Source of the DNA: Thermoanaerobacteraceae bacterium
GTDB lineage: Bacteria > Bacillota > Thermoanaerobacteria > Thermoanaerobacterales > UBA4877
Direction: 5' to 3'
NCBI GenBank assembly: GCA_030016635.1
Contig: JASEJQ010000002.1
Location: forward strand, 38,382 to 102,381
DNA: 64,000 bases
In this document: one piece after another, positions 25,401 through 34,704 of the stretch
Position numbering within the stretch: the stretch's first letter is position 1
Layout of the letters: each line of letters starts with the position of its first letter
Translations under genes and position numbers: made by a program
Notes under the pieces: generated by a model
What the model saw: only the letters and a program-made list of their open reading frames with translations
What the model was told of the DNA's origin: nothing
Databases searched by the model: none

Positions 25401-26211
25401 ATGACCACCCCATTATTTCTTTTAGTGGCCTGGCTGTTGCCCCCTTATACGCCGCCATCATTTCCGACACAATGCTCACTGCTATCTCCTCCGGCGTCTC
25501 TGCTCCCAGGTCCAGCCCCACCGGTGCACTTACCCTTTTGAGTTTTTCAATATCATAGCCTGCCTCCAGTAAAGAGTTCATGGTGTTCCTCACCTTTCTC
25601 CTGCTTCCTATCATGCCTATATAAAATGCAGACAAATCCAGCACCTCTGTCAGGACCTCCCTGTCATACCTGTGGCCTTCCGTGGCTATGATAACGGCAT
25701 GAGATGGCGTTATCCTCACCCTCTTTATACCCTCAGTGTAGGCAGCACATATCAGTTCTGCAGCTCCTGGATACCTCTCCCGGCTTGCAATTTCCTCCCT
25801 ATCATCCACCACGATATAGTCATAGCCCAGGAAATCCAGAAAGCGCGATACTGCATACCCTACATGCCCGCCCCCCACAAGCACTGCAGTCAATCTGCTC
25901 TTTATTACCTCAAAGAATATCTCCGTTGTACCACCGCACTCAGAATCCAGACCGCTCGGCACCTCTTTAGCCAGGATGTATTCCTTTTTAAAGGACTCCC
26001 CCTTATTTATGGCTTCCAGGGCATCACTTATCACCCGCTGCTCCAGTCCACCACCTCCTATGGTACCGATGGTACTACCATCATCGTAGACTATCATCTT
26101 GGCATTATGTCTTGGTGTAGACCCCTTTGTGGATATAATAGTGGCTACACATAGATTCTTCCTTTCCTCTACAGCCTTTGCAATCTCCTCATATATGCCC
26201 ATTGAGTTCAT
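25372..26211 (-). CDS. xdhC: XdhC/CoxI-family molybdenum hydroxylase maturation protein
   Basis: 279 aa. N-terminal XdhC/CoxI domain (VATIISTKGSTPRHNAKMIV, then TIGTIGGGGLEQRVI) and a C-terminal Rossmann domain (AVLVGGGHVGYAVSRFLDFLG). XdhC inserts the sulfurated molybdenum cofactor into xanthine dehydrogenase and relatives. No xanthine dehydrogenase structural gene is present in the window, so the client enzyme is encoded elsewhere. It sits between mocA and pucR with overlaps at both ends. Confidence 0.87.
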   Translation of the reverse strand: MNSMGIYEEIAKAVEERKNLCVATIISTKGSTPRHNAKMIVYDDGSTIGTIGGGGLEQRVISDALEAINKGESFKKEYILAKEVPSGLDSECGGTTEIFFEVIKSRLTAVLVGGGHVGYAVSRFLDFLGYDYIVVDDREEIASRERYPGAAELICAAYTEGIKRVRITPSHAVIIATEGHRYDREVLTEVLDLSAFYIGMIGSRRKVRNTMNSLLEAGYDIEKLKRVSAPVGLDLGAETPEEIAVSIVSEMMAAYKGATARPLKEIMGWSYAEGERNNS

Positions 26212-26773
26212 CTCCTATCCTTATATAATCCTCCGGTGTGTCAATATCTATCAATACAGAACTGTCAAACTCCACTTTTATAACTCTTTCAGGGTGTGAA
26301 GCGATAATCGGCCTGGCCCCCATATCATCGCCAAGGCTTAAAAGCTCATTATAGTACTCGCCGCCAATCAATACGGGGTGTCCTTTTTTCCCACCATATA
26401 CCGGGACTACTATATCTCCCCTGTCCTTAAAGCAGCTAATGAGCCCATCTATTATATCTTGCGTTATAAATGGCATATCTCCAAGGATGACCATATAGCC
26501 GTCAAAAATACCCATCTCCGACACGCCTTTAACTATGGATGAGGCCATTCCGTCCTTAGACCTATCATTGAAAACCGTCTTTATGCCCCGTGCCTTCCCT
26601 ATTTCCGCCACATATTCCCTTCTGTAGACCATGATAACCTCTGCAAGGTTTGAACACACCGAAGCGTCTATAACCCTCTCAATAATCCTGCTGCTTCCAA
26701 AAGGCAGCATGAGCTTATCCTGGCCCATTCGCGTAGAAAACCCCGCAGCCAGTATTATCCCCGCTATATCCAT
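26189..26773 (-). CDS. mocA: MocA-type molybdenum cofactor nucleotidyltransferase
   Basis: 194 aa. The NTP-binding motif is LAAGFSTRMGQDKLMLPFG (about residues 8-26), followed by ILGDMPFITQDIIDGL and VVPVYGGKKGHPVLIG. MocA adds CMP to molybdopterin to give MCD for hydroxylases such as xanthine dehydrogenase; MobA-like relatives add GMP. Position next to xdhC supports MocA. Overlaps xdhC by 23 nt. A GGCCWGGCC palindrome lies inside (26310). Confidence 0.86.
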   Translation of the reverse strand: MDIAGIILAAGFSTRMGQDKLMLPFGSSRIIERVIDASVCSNLAEVIMVYRREYVAEIGKARGIKTVFNDRSKDGMASSIVKGVSEMGIFDGYMVILGDMPFITQDIIDGLISCFKDRGDIVVPVYGGKKGHPVLIGGEYYNELLSLGDDMGARPIIASHPERVIKVEFDSSVLIDIDTPEDYIRIGDELNGHI

Positions 26774-26785
26774 GATGCCGTCCCC

Positions 26786-27805
26786 TTACGGCTTGCCAAA
26801 GGGGCATACAGGATAATGGCAGACCTCGCACTTCTGACAGAGCCCCCCATGGGATAGTCTCACTATATCCCTTCGAGTAATCCTCAAGCCGGCCAATGCC
26901 CTGGGATATAATATGTCAAAGATTGTCCTCTTATCAAAAATCCCGCATGCAGGTACACCCAGTATGGGCACATCCCCCAGATAGGCCATCATGAATACCC
27001 CGCCCGGCAGTACGCCAGTACCATATTTCACTATCTCCGCTCCTGTATTCCTTATCCCATCCGGTGTAGCATCATCGGCATCCACAGCCATACCCCCACC
27101 GGTGCATATTATCTCCGCCCCTCTATCTACGAGACTTAATATGGCTGATGTAATCTTATCCGCATCATCGGGGCAGTATATGACATCCAAGAATTCACCA
27201 CCGTATTCTGCAAGCTTCTCCTTGAATACAGGCAAAAAACCGTCCTTTATCCTCCCATAGTAGACCTCATTGCCCGTTATCACAAAACCAACCTTTTTAT
27301 TCATGAAGGGAAGGACATAGAATATCCCTTTTCCTCCGGCTATTCTCTCTGCCTCATCTATCCTATCAGCCTCTATTACCAGAGGTGTAATCTTGCAGCT
27401 TGCCACATGCTTCCCGGCTTTTACAGGGGTATAGTCGTGTATGGTGGATATGGTAAGCCCGTCTATATCCGAAATATCATACAATTTTTCCAGATCCACC
27501 CTGAAGAGCCCGTCACTTTTCGCCCGAAACTCCACCTTTCCCTCCTTAGGTTCATTCATGGAAAGACTTTCCCCTCCAATGGCCATAGCCAGCCTTGAGG
27601 CTGCAGCATTTTCATGGAGATAACCCTCCTTGAGTTCCATCACATAAATGTGGTCTTTGCCCATGCTCTTTAGTACCTCAATATCATCGGCAGTTATAAC
27701 ATGTCCCTTCTTAAACTCTACCCTCTTTATCTCGCCCGGCACTATCCTGGTGAGGTCATGGGAAAGCACCATTCCCACCGCCTCTTCCACTGAAACAATC
27801 TTCAT
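26786..27805 (-). CDS. Molybdopterin-binding protein with a C-terminal Cys cluster
   Basis: 339 aa. The N-terminal region (VSVEEAVGMVLSHDLTRIVPGEIKR) and the MoCF-biosynthesis fold (KVGFVITGNEVYYGRIKDG, then EIICTGGGMAVDADDATPDGIR) match the molybdopterin-binding proteins found beside XdhC in clostridial Mo-hydroxylase gene sets. The last residues hold a CxxCxxC...C cluster (CQKCEVCHYPVCPFG), which suggests a bound metal or Fe-S site. First gene of the ten-gene run; likely binds or trims the cofactor. Relation to selenium-dependent Mo hydroxylases is inference. Confidence 0.78.
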   Translation of the reverse strand: MKIVSVEEAVGMVLSHDLTRIVPGEIKRVEFKKGHVITADDIEVLKSMGKDHIYVMELKEGYLHENAAASRLAMAIGGESLSMNEPKEGKVEFRAKSDGLFRVDLEKLYDISDIDGLTISTIHDYTPVKAGKHVASCKITPLVIEADRIDEAERIAGGKGIFYVLPFMNKKVGFVITGNEVYYGRIKDGFLPVFKEKLAEYGGEFLDVIYCPDDADKITSAILSLVDRGAEIICTGGGMAVDADDATPDGIRNTGAEIVKYGTGVLPGGVFMMAYLGDVPILGVPACGIFDKRTIFDILYPRALAGLRITRRDIVRLSHGGLCQKCEVCHYPVCPFGKP

Positions 27806-27980
27806 CTGATTCCCTCCAGATTGTATATTTTTAATATTAATTCGATACTCATGATGGATTTCCTTTATTTAAAATCAATAATTTGTAAAAAGTACACAAA
27901 TGTTAGGTACTCAATTTTTCTTTAAAAACCCATGGCAATAAGCTACAATTAAGATAAGTAAAAAGAAGGGGGCATCCATA

Positions 27981-29762
27981 TTGAAAATAATAACAAGACC
28001 GGAAGAGAGCTTTGCCAATGAGACTGTATATTATGCGGCTAACCACTACATAGCCCTACCTGAAATCGACACCAGCGGCGCTATAAAAAGCATTAATGCA
28101 ACATCGATTTATAACAAGGGCCTTATTGAAATCAGAGGTAACAATTATCTTTTAAAGCCCACCTTTTACATCAAGGGAAAAGAAGTAAAACCCATCGAGG
28201 TATCAGTAGAGCTGGAGCTATACTACATACCCGTGTTCAAGTTCATATTTGATGGTTTTGATGTATCAGCAAAGATATACTGTGATATTCATGAGAAAGG
28301 TTTCGTCTATGAACTTAAAAGCAGCATAGATCTGGATGTATGGTTTGATCTGTGCCCTGATGAGGTAAACCTCTTAAGATTTAATACCCATCGATGCTAC
28401 GGTATCAAGGAGGTTTTTGCCGATAAATGGCTTAAGAATCCATGCATATCCTTAGATGGCTACAATTTATCCCTGGCTATGGCCGTTGGCGGGGATAATG
28501 ATTTTCACTGTGAATTTGAAGAAAAAACTATGGATATAAAAGCCAGTATGTCTATTGGAGCCTTTATTAGCCTTAAAACAGGTGTCAAAAACGCTCTATA
28601 TGTATGTCTCAATGCCGACGCCGACGGTGCCAGCACCACCCTTATCCACTTCAGACGTAAGGGCTTTGAAAGGATATACAGTGAACTTATTTCGTCCTTA
28701 AATAGACTGATAATTGACCATGATAACATCAACATAAAAAAGCTGATCAACCAGAATCTTTTATTCAATTATTTTTTCAGTGTATCCCGAGACTTCTATA
28801 CAGACAGGCTGACTGCCATGACATCCAGGAGCAAACGATACTATGTATCCGGTGCATTCTGGGAAAGGGACAGCTTCCTCTGGTCTTTAAGGGCAATAAA
28901 GCTCTGCGACAGGGGTCTGCATAAGAAGCTGTATCGGGAACTTCTGCTGACCCACAGCAGAAATGCAGGCGACCATGCCCATTATATAGATGGAAGCGTG
29001 CTGTACCCCGGGTTTGAACTGGATGAGGCAGCCTCCTATTTCATTGACCTTGATTTTGAGGACTCCTTCTTTGACAATGACGTATTAAAAGCTTTCGGCC
29101 GCATTGTGGAGAGGATAGAGAAGGAATACGACAGCGAGATGGGGCTTTACAGGACATTCCTATTGCCATCTGATGACCCGGCAGACCATGATTTCGTCCT
29201 CATAGATAATGTAATACTGCTCAAGGGGTATCAAAACCTCAAAGAACTATATACAAGACTTGGCAGAGATACTGCACTTTTAACAGAACGTATCGAGACA
29301 GTAAAAGAAAACCTGCATAAATTCATAAGGAATGTGGATGGCAAAAGGATATATGCATGGTCCATTGATAAAGATGGAAGCTGCAGGCTGTATAACGACC
29401 CGCCAGCCAACCTGGGCACCCTTGTATTTTATGGTATGCCTATGGACGATGTGTTTATCAATACCGTGGAGTATTATTATTCAAGCCGTTACCAGTATTA
29501 CGATGGCGATGCACGGTTTAAGGAGCTGGCCTGCGACCACCATCCCAACACCCCATCTGGATTGGGCCTCTGCGGCAGCCTATTAAACCCGATCAAAAGA
29601 GACGAGGCTCTGGATATAGTGTTAAATGCACCCTTCGACAATGGTATACTCTCAGAGAGTTTTGATAAAAACACCGGAGAGGCAAGGACAGGTATGGGAT
29701 TTGCCACAGGAGCCGGCTATCTGGCCTTTGCTCTATATAAGTCACTGGTGGAGGTATTGTGA
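27981..29762 (+). CDS. Putative (alpha/alpha)6-barrel glycosidase-like protein
   Basis: 593 aa with a TTG start at 27981, preceded by AAGAAGGGGG. An N-terminal beta-rich region of about 230 residues is followed by a helical barrel with motifs typical of such enzymes: GAFWERDSFLWSLRAIKL, AGDHAHYIDGSVLYPG, DPPANLGTLVFYG, and a closing ATGAGYLAFALYKSLVEV. It resembles glycoside hydrolases of the GH125/GH15-like kind; I cannot assign the family with certainty. It overlaps the next gene by 4 nt (GTGA). Probably releases or trims an oligosaccharide brought in by the GPH transporter. No signal peptide, so it is cytoplasmic. Confidence 0.6.
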   Translation: MKIITRPEESFANETVYYAANHYIALPEIDTSGAIKSINATSIYNKGLIEIRGNNYLLKPTFYIKGKEVKPIEVSVELELYYIPVFKFIFDGFDVSAKIYCDIHEKGFVYELKSSIDLDVWFDLCPDEVNLLRFNTHRCYGIKEVFADKWLKNPCISLDGYNLSLAMAVGGDNDFHCEFEEKTMDIKASMSIGAFISLKTGVKNALYVCLNADADGASTTLIHFRRKGFERIYSELISSLNRLIIDHDNINIKKLINQNLLFNYFFSVSRDFYTDRLTAMTSRSKRYYVSGAFWERDSFLWSLRAIKLCDRGLHKKLYRELLLTHSRNAGDHAHYIDGSVLYPGFELDEAASYFIDLDFEDSFFDNDVLKAFGRIVERIEKEYDSEMGLYRTFLLPSDDPADHDFVLIDNVILLKGYQNLKELYTRLGRDTALLTERIETVKENLHKFIRNVDGKRIYAWSIDKDGSCRLYNDPPANLGTLVFYGMPMDDVFINTVEYYYSSRYQYYDGDARFKELACDHHPNTPSGLGLCGSLLNPIKRDEALDIVLNAPFDNGILSESFDKNTGEARTGMGFATGAGYLAFALYKSLVEVL

Positions 29763-30514
29763 ATATGGTGAGGGTCTCCATGCTTCAGGTCCACTTTAAG
29801 GATGCTGGCAGATTGAAAGAGGATTTATTCAGGTATACAGACAGTTTAGAAACAGACCTGCTTGTCCTTCCGCCCTTTATCGGTTCAGTCTTTCAGGATG
29901 CAGGGGAATACATGAACTTTTTTAAAGGTTTTTCCAGAGATAGAAAGTACCTTATTGTGCCAGGCAGTTTCTATGAAGATGGCTACCACAAGGCCGTTAT
30001 AATGCTTGAGGGGAGGGTTATACATCAGCAGTGCCAGACTCATCTATCCGGCCCGGAGGAGGGTTATCTTAAAAGAGGTGATTCTCTGGATATATGCGAG
30101 TCCTCTATAGGGCGATTGGGCATACTCATGGGCAACGACTGCTACCATCCTCAGACAGGACGGATACTCGGCCTTCAGGGTGCCGATATTGTTATCGGCC
30201 TTTATACAGCGGAAGGCATATACAACAGGTGGTTGCAGATTTCCGGTATTTGGCAGCAGGTACAGCAAAACCAGTTTTTTGCGGTGGAGTGCTCTGCCAA
30301 TGGATATATAAACGGCAAATGGTACTCCGGAAGGGGCATTATGCACAACCCAATATGGGATGGTTCGGATGGGTTCTTGGAGGAAATGCCTGAGAATATG
30401 GAGGGGCTCATTACATGCAATCTTGACTTTGAAAAGCTGAAGCAGTTGATTAAAAACTACCCTCTCTATAGATACCTCAACAAAGAGCTATACAGGAAGG
30501 AGATGGGATACTGA
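29759..30514 (+). CDS. Nitrilase-fold protein lacking the catalytic Glu and Lys
   Basis: 251 aa with a GTG start overlapping the preceding stop. The fold is clearly carbon-nitrogen hydrolase: LLVLPPFIG, HQQCQTHLSGPEEGYL and GILMGNDCYHPQTG align with the three active-site loops. In place of the catalytic Glu there is Pro39, and Gln93 stands where Lys should be; Cys128 is retained. Enzymatic amide hydrolysis is therefore unlikely by the usual route. It is next to an intact paralog of the same superfamily (1-nt stop/start overlap), so the pair may form a heteromer. Function unknown. Confidence 0.7.
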   Translation: MNMVRVSMLQVHFKDAGRLKEDLFRYTDSLETDLLVLPPFIGSVFQDAGEYMNFFKGFSRDRKYLIVPGSFYEDGYHKAVIMLEGRVIHQQCQTHLSGPEEGYLKRGDSLDICESSIGRLGILMGNDCYHPQTGRILGLQGADIVIGLYTAEGIYNRWLQISGIWQQVQQNQFFAVECSANGYINGKWYSGRGIMHNPIWDGSDGFLEEMPENMEGLITCNLDFEKLKQLIKNYPLYRYLNKELYRKEMGY

Positions 30515-31524
30515 TGGGGCTTTACGACATAGCAGCAAAGGCATTTTTATCATTCAGGTTTCGTTCGGCACCTCTAAAAAGGTACATAGAAAGGCTTGGC
30601 ATAACCGGGTTTGATCGCCATGGCCGCCTCATAGCTGCCGCTGCCCAGGTAGAGTTCAAACTGCATAAAAGTCCTGTAGAGTATTTTGAACATATGAGGG
30701 GCCTGGCCGAAAAAGCAGCTATACAGGGCGCCTCCATTATGGCCTACCCTGAGAATATACACCTGCCCCTCTTTGGCCTTATCCCCGGTATTGAAAAGCA
30801 GTTTGCAGAGGAATCACCGGATACAGGCAATGACGAAAGAGCATCATTGATGCTTTTAGGCCCCTACGTCAAAAACATATACCTCGAGGTATTCAGTTCC
30901 ATAGCAAAGCTCTACGGCATGTATGTGATGGGCGGCAGCATCACAGTCCCTGAGGATGGCGAACTTTACAACATCGCCTATCTGTTCGGCCCCGACGGCA
31001 GCCTAATAGGCACCCAGAGAAAGCTCCACCTTACACCGGAAGAAGAAAACATAGGAGTAAAGGCCGGTGATACCCTCAATGTATTTGAGCTTCCTTTCGG
31101 CAGGGTTGCCCTGCCTGTATGCATGGATGCCACATACTATGAGACATTTGAGATAGCCAGGATGAAAGGGGTAGATATAGTGCTGCTACCTATATCCAAT
31201 CTTGAGGATTATGAATTTTATCGGGCCTTGCGCGGGATATGGCCGCGCGTACAGGAGAGCCGGATAATAGGGATAAAAAGCGCCCTGGCCGGAAAGGTAG
31301 CCATATTCAACTTCACCGGCAGGGCGGGCATATTTGCCCCCATAGATTTAACTCCAGACGGGAACGGGGTTATAAATGTTTCCCCAAATTATCTCGGAGA
31401 TGATGTGGTCGTTGGAGAAATTGACATAGACGCTCTCAGAAGATATAGAGAAAATGATGCCCTCCTGAAAGACAGAAACGAGGGACTATACCGTAAATAT
31501 TTCAGTATATTATACAGGGATTGA
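30514..31524 (+). CDS. Nitrilase-superfamily carbon-nitrogen hydrolase
   Basis: 336 aa. The triad is present: Glu80 (IMAYPEN), Lys170 (QRKLHLTPEEEN) and Cys203 (LPVCMDATYYETFE). A ~45-residue N-terminal extension precedes the fold. The ATG overlaps the stop of the preceding nitrilase-fold gene. Likely substrates are amides or N-carbamoyl groups; the glycosidase and GPH transporter beside it hint at an amino-sugar or glycosyl-amide compound, which is inference. Confidence 0.8.
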   Translation: MGLYDIAAKAFLSFRFRSAPLKRYIERLGITGFDRHGRLIAAAAQVEFKLHKSPVEYFEHMRGLAEKAAIQGASIMAYPENIHLPLFGLIPGIEKQFAEESPDTGNDERASLMLLGPYVKNIYLEVFSSIAKLYGMYVMGGSITVPEDGELYNIAYLFGPDGSLIGTQRKLHLTPEEENIGVKAGDTLNVFELPFGRVALPVCMDATYYETFEIARMKGVDIVLLPISNLEDYEFYRALRGIWPRVQESRIIGIKSALAGKVAIFNFTGRAGIFAPIDLTPDGNGVINVSPNYLGDDVVVGEIDIDALRRYRENDALLKDRNEGLYRKYFSILYRD

Positions 31525-31534
31525 GGTGAAAAAT

Positions 31535-32860
31535 ATGAGAATCAAAAAGTATCTTATGTATCCTATAGCCTATTTTGGCATAAGCGTATTGATGCAGTCG
31601 CTGGTCTCATGGTATGCCTACTTCTATGCACCGCCCAAAGACAATCCCTATGGTCTAGTGCCGCTCGTACCCATAGGACTTGTTGGTATAGCAATGATTA
31701 TTGGGCGTATTGTCGATGCTGTAACAGATCCTCTGGTTGCCTACTGGAGTGATAACCTTAAAAGCGGGATGGGACGCCGAAGGCCTTTCCTCATATTCGG
31801 AGTTGTCCCCTTTGTTCTTTCATATATACTGGTCTGGCATCCTATGGTAGGATATGAGAGCATCCTGAATTTCATATATTTATCTGTTATGCTTGCATTG
31901 TACTTTACCTTCTTTACCATATATGTGGCCCCTTACCTTGCCTTACTGCCAGAGATTGCAAAAGACCCTGATGAAAGGGCCACTGTTTCTACATACCAGT
32001 CTGTCTTCAACACCATAGGGCTGTTATTTCAGGGTGTCGCCTGTCCCATACTGATAGCCCAGTTCGGAGTGCAGGCTATGGGGATAATACTCGGGCTTCT
32101 GTCCTTTATGACACTTTTGATGCCTATACATTTAAAAGAAGAAAAAACGACAAGGTATGAAAATAAGTTCAGTATAAAGGAAAGTTTCATAATGACCCTG
32201 AAGAACAGAGAGTTTCTGATATATGAAGCATCCAACCTGTTTTACTGGTTTGGGATAAACATGGTGACCATAGCCCTGCCCTATGTGGCCTCTGTGGTCA
32301 TGGGGCTTAAAGGCTTTGAAACAGCCCTTCTGCAGGGCCTGCTGTTTATTGACGCCATTATTATCTCTCCATTAATACTCTTGTGGATTAAAAGGTACGG
32401 GAAAAAGCCTGTTTACAACATATCCATGGTGGTATTTGCCGTATGCCTGTTTGTAATGTATTTCGTTGGAAAACCATATCTCTTTTTTAATGAGAAGTGG
32501 TTTGGGTTTCTTGTGGTCGGCCTGGCCGGTTTCCCCCTATCATCGGTATTTATAATCCCCAACGCCATTATAGCGGACATTACGGATATAGATGAGATGT
32601 CCTGCGGCCAGCGCAGGGAAGCCATGTTCTTCGGTGTGCAGGGCTTCCTGGTAAAATCAGTCATCGGCCTCTCTTCATTCTTTACTACCGGCATACTCTT
32701 TAAATACTTCGGTTACAATGTGGGCAGCTCTCATGGCATATCCCTTTCCATAATAACAGCCGGTATATGTGTAATAATAGGCCTTATTATATTCAGAGGC
32801 TACAGTGTAGAGGAAGGTAAACTTAGTGAGAGTTATAAAGAATACAGGGCATCTTTATAA
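31535..32860 (+). CDS. GPH-family (glycoside-pentoside-hexuronide) sugar:cation symporter
   Basis: 441 aa from ATG at 31535, chosen because GAGGTG precedes it by about 6 nt; an in-frame GTG lies 9 nt earlier. Twelve hydrophobic segments, with the family signature VDAVTDPLVAYWSDNLKSGMGRRRPF (split by a short loop) near residue 60 and DIDEMSCGQRREAMFFG at about residue 350. Imports a sugar or glycoside with H+ or Na+. Last gene of the four-gene operon. Confidence 0.88.
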   Translation: MRIKKYLMYPIAYFGISVLMQSLVSWYAYFYAPPKDNPYGLVPLVPIGLVGIAMIIGRIVDAVTDPLVAYWSDNLKSGMGRRRPFLIFGVVPFVLSYILVWHPMVGYESILNFIYLSVMLALYFTFFTIYVAPYLALLPEIAKDPDERATVSTYQSVFNTIGLLFQGVACPILIAQFGVQAMGIILGLLSFMTLLMPIHLKEEKTTRYENKFSIKESFIMTLKNREFLIYEASNLFYWFGINMVTIALPYVASVVMGLKGFETALLQGLLFIDAIIISPLILLWIKRYGKKPVYNISMVVFAVCLFVMYFVGKPYLFFNEKWFGFLVVGLAGFPLSSVFIIPNAIIADITDIDEMSCGQRREAMFFGVQGFLVKSVIGLSSFFTTGILFKYFGYNVGSSHGISLSIITAGICVIIGLIIFRGYSVEEGKLSESYKEYRASL

Positions 32861-32957
32861 ATTCATCTAATATATTACTCACATGGAAATTATATATACT
32901 TGTGATATATTTCTAAGTCATATAAAATTGTCTTAGTATTTTCATGGGGGGATACAC

Positions 32958-34508
32958 TTGAAGAAATACATCAGAGCAGTATATTTTACACTCATTATGT
33001 CTTTGATACTTTCACTTTCTATACATACAGCCACAGTAAAAAGCGCTGATCGGATTACTGTAATGGGATACGCAACAAAGGATTATCCCACAGACTACGC
33101 ATCGATACAATCTATAAACACCAATAAGGGAAAGTTTGACATGGTCTCCTCTTTTTCTTATCTCATATCAAAAGACGGCCTTAAGGGCAACGACCATTCA
33201 GAGATTATAAAGGCATCATTGAATAACAGAGCTAAACCGCTCATGGTGATACACAACTACAGCCACGGATTTAGCTCCAAACTGGCCGAGGATGTTCTCT
33301 CCTCACCTGAAAGCCGCAAGCAGCTCATCGATGCGATTATGGACAAGATGAAACTGGGTTTTGAGGGTGTAAATATAGATATAGAGGGTATTCCCTACAG
33401 CCTGCGTGATGAATACAATACTTTCTTAGAAGAACTAAAAGATAGGTTTGATGGTGAATATATCCTTACAGCAGCAATACCGGCCAAGACCTTTGATAAC
33501 AGAGATGGATGGTCAGGCGGTTTTGACTACAGCAAAATAGGCAAAATAGTGGATTATGCTATGATAATGGCATATGACGAGCACTGGCCTGGAGGACTAC
33601 CTGGACCAATAGCATCCATAGGCTGGGTGGAGGGTGTGGTAGAATATGCAGTGGATAACATGGACCCGGACAAGATTTTACTTGGCCTGGCCGCATACGG
33701 TTATGACTGGTCTGAGGTAGGAACCAGTGTCATCAACCAAAAAGATGCCGACAGACTTACAAACCTGCCCGGGGCTAAGGTCAAATTTGACAGCAGGGCA
33801 AAAGAGGTTAACGTAGAATACTACAAGGATGGGTACAAACATGTAGTCTGGCTGGAGGATGAGCACAGCATAGGGCATAAGATAGACCTGGTTAAAAAAT
33901 ACGGCCTGGCCGGTGTAGGAATATGGAAACTTGGTAATGAGGACAGCAAATTCTGGGATGTACTCATGGGCGATGAGAAATACAACTATATAGCATTTAA
34001 CGATGTCATAGGCCACTGGGCCGAGGATGAAATCATCAGTCTCAAATCGAAAGATATTATTAATGGATATGAGGATGGGGGTTTTCATCCGAACTATACC
34101 GTGACCAGGGCCGAGTTTTCAAAAATGCTGAGTACTGCCTTAAATCTCAATAATCAGGATACGTCTTTTAGAGACACATCATCCCACTGGGCCAGGGGAT
34201 ACATTGGAGCACTACAAAGCAGGGGCATCATAACCGGATATCCAGACAGGAGCTTTAGGCCTGACAGTAAAATCACCAGGGAAGAGATGGCCACAATCGT
34301 TGCCAAGTCATTAAACTTAAAGCCGAAAAACAGCCATATATTCAAGGATACCGGTAAATCATGGGCAGAGGGATACATAAATGCAGCCTATGAGGCTGGA
34401 CTTATTAAAGGCTATTCAGACGGCAGGTTTAAACCATATAGCTATGCGACAAGAGCAGAGACAGCTGCGATGATTAATAACCTGCTTAAAATCATAGAGG
34501 GGAATTAG
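32958..34508 (+). CDS. Secreted GH18 glycosidase with three C-terminal SLH domains
   Basis: 516 aa with TTG start at 32958 (GGGGGG-type site upstream). Signal peptide (residues 1-30), then a GH18 domain of the YaaH/spore-cortex kind: GVNIDIE (137-143) gives catalytic Glu143 in the DxDxE motif, AYDEHW and GLAAYGYDW follow. Residues ~346-516 are three SLH repeats (each with GYxDGxFxP and TRAE/REE motifs). SLH repeats bind pyruvylated wall polymer made with CsaB, encoded at 42.7 kb. Likely a surface-anchored enzyme acting on N-acetylglucosamine-containing wall or chitin-like glycan. The terminator follows its TAG stop. Confidence 0.88.
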   Translation: MKKYIRAVYFTLIMSLILSLSIHTATVKSADRITVMGYATKDYPTDYASIQSINTNKGKFDMVSSFSYLISKDGLKGNDHSEIIKASLNNRAKPLMVIHNYSHGFSSKLAEDVLSSPESRKQLIDAIMDKMKLGFEGVNIDIEGIPYSLRDEYNTFLEELKDRFDGEYILTAAIPAKTFDNRDGWSGGFDYSKIGKIVDYAMIMAYDEHWPGGLPGPIASIGWVEGVVEYAVDNMDPDKILLGLAAYGYDWSEVGTSVINQKDADRLTNLPGAKVKFDSRAKEVNVEYYKDGYKHVVWLEDEHSIGHKIDLVKKYGLAGVGIWKLGNEDSKFWDVLMGDEKYNYIAFNDVIGHWAEDEIISLKSKDIINGYEDGGFHPNYTVTRAEFSKMLSTALNLNNQDTSFRDTSSHWARGYIGALQSRGIITGYPDRSFRPDSKITREEMATIVAKSLNLKPKNSHIFKDTGKSWAEGYINAAYEAGLIKGYSDGRFKPYSYATRAETAAMINNLLKIIEGN

Positions 34509-34530
34509 CCCCTCTATGATTTTATTTTGC
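34488..34530 (+). terminator. Intrinsic terminator of the GH18-SLH gene
   Basis: A 15-bp perfect stem AAAATCATAGAGGGG/CCCCTCTATGATTTT (34488-34502 with 34509-34523) contains the stop codon and is followed by TATTTT. Confidence 0.85.
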
Positions 34531-34704
34531 GGATTCTATTAAATTATTTTTTATTTCGCTGACGTATCAACACTGCTGCACTAATACTATAAGTATGATT
34601 ATAGCATGCAACAGATACTTTTTCATAATGCCATCTGCTCTCTACTTAAATATGCCTAAATAATAACCTAAAAGGCATTCGTGGTAACCGTAAATGATAG
34701 TATC

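Noticed and set aside
27806..27980. Purine riboswitch between the molybdopterin gene and the glycosidase operon
   Set aside because: No conserved aptamer core seen; the region is only AT-rich.
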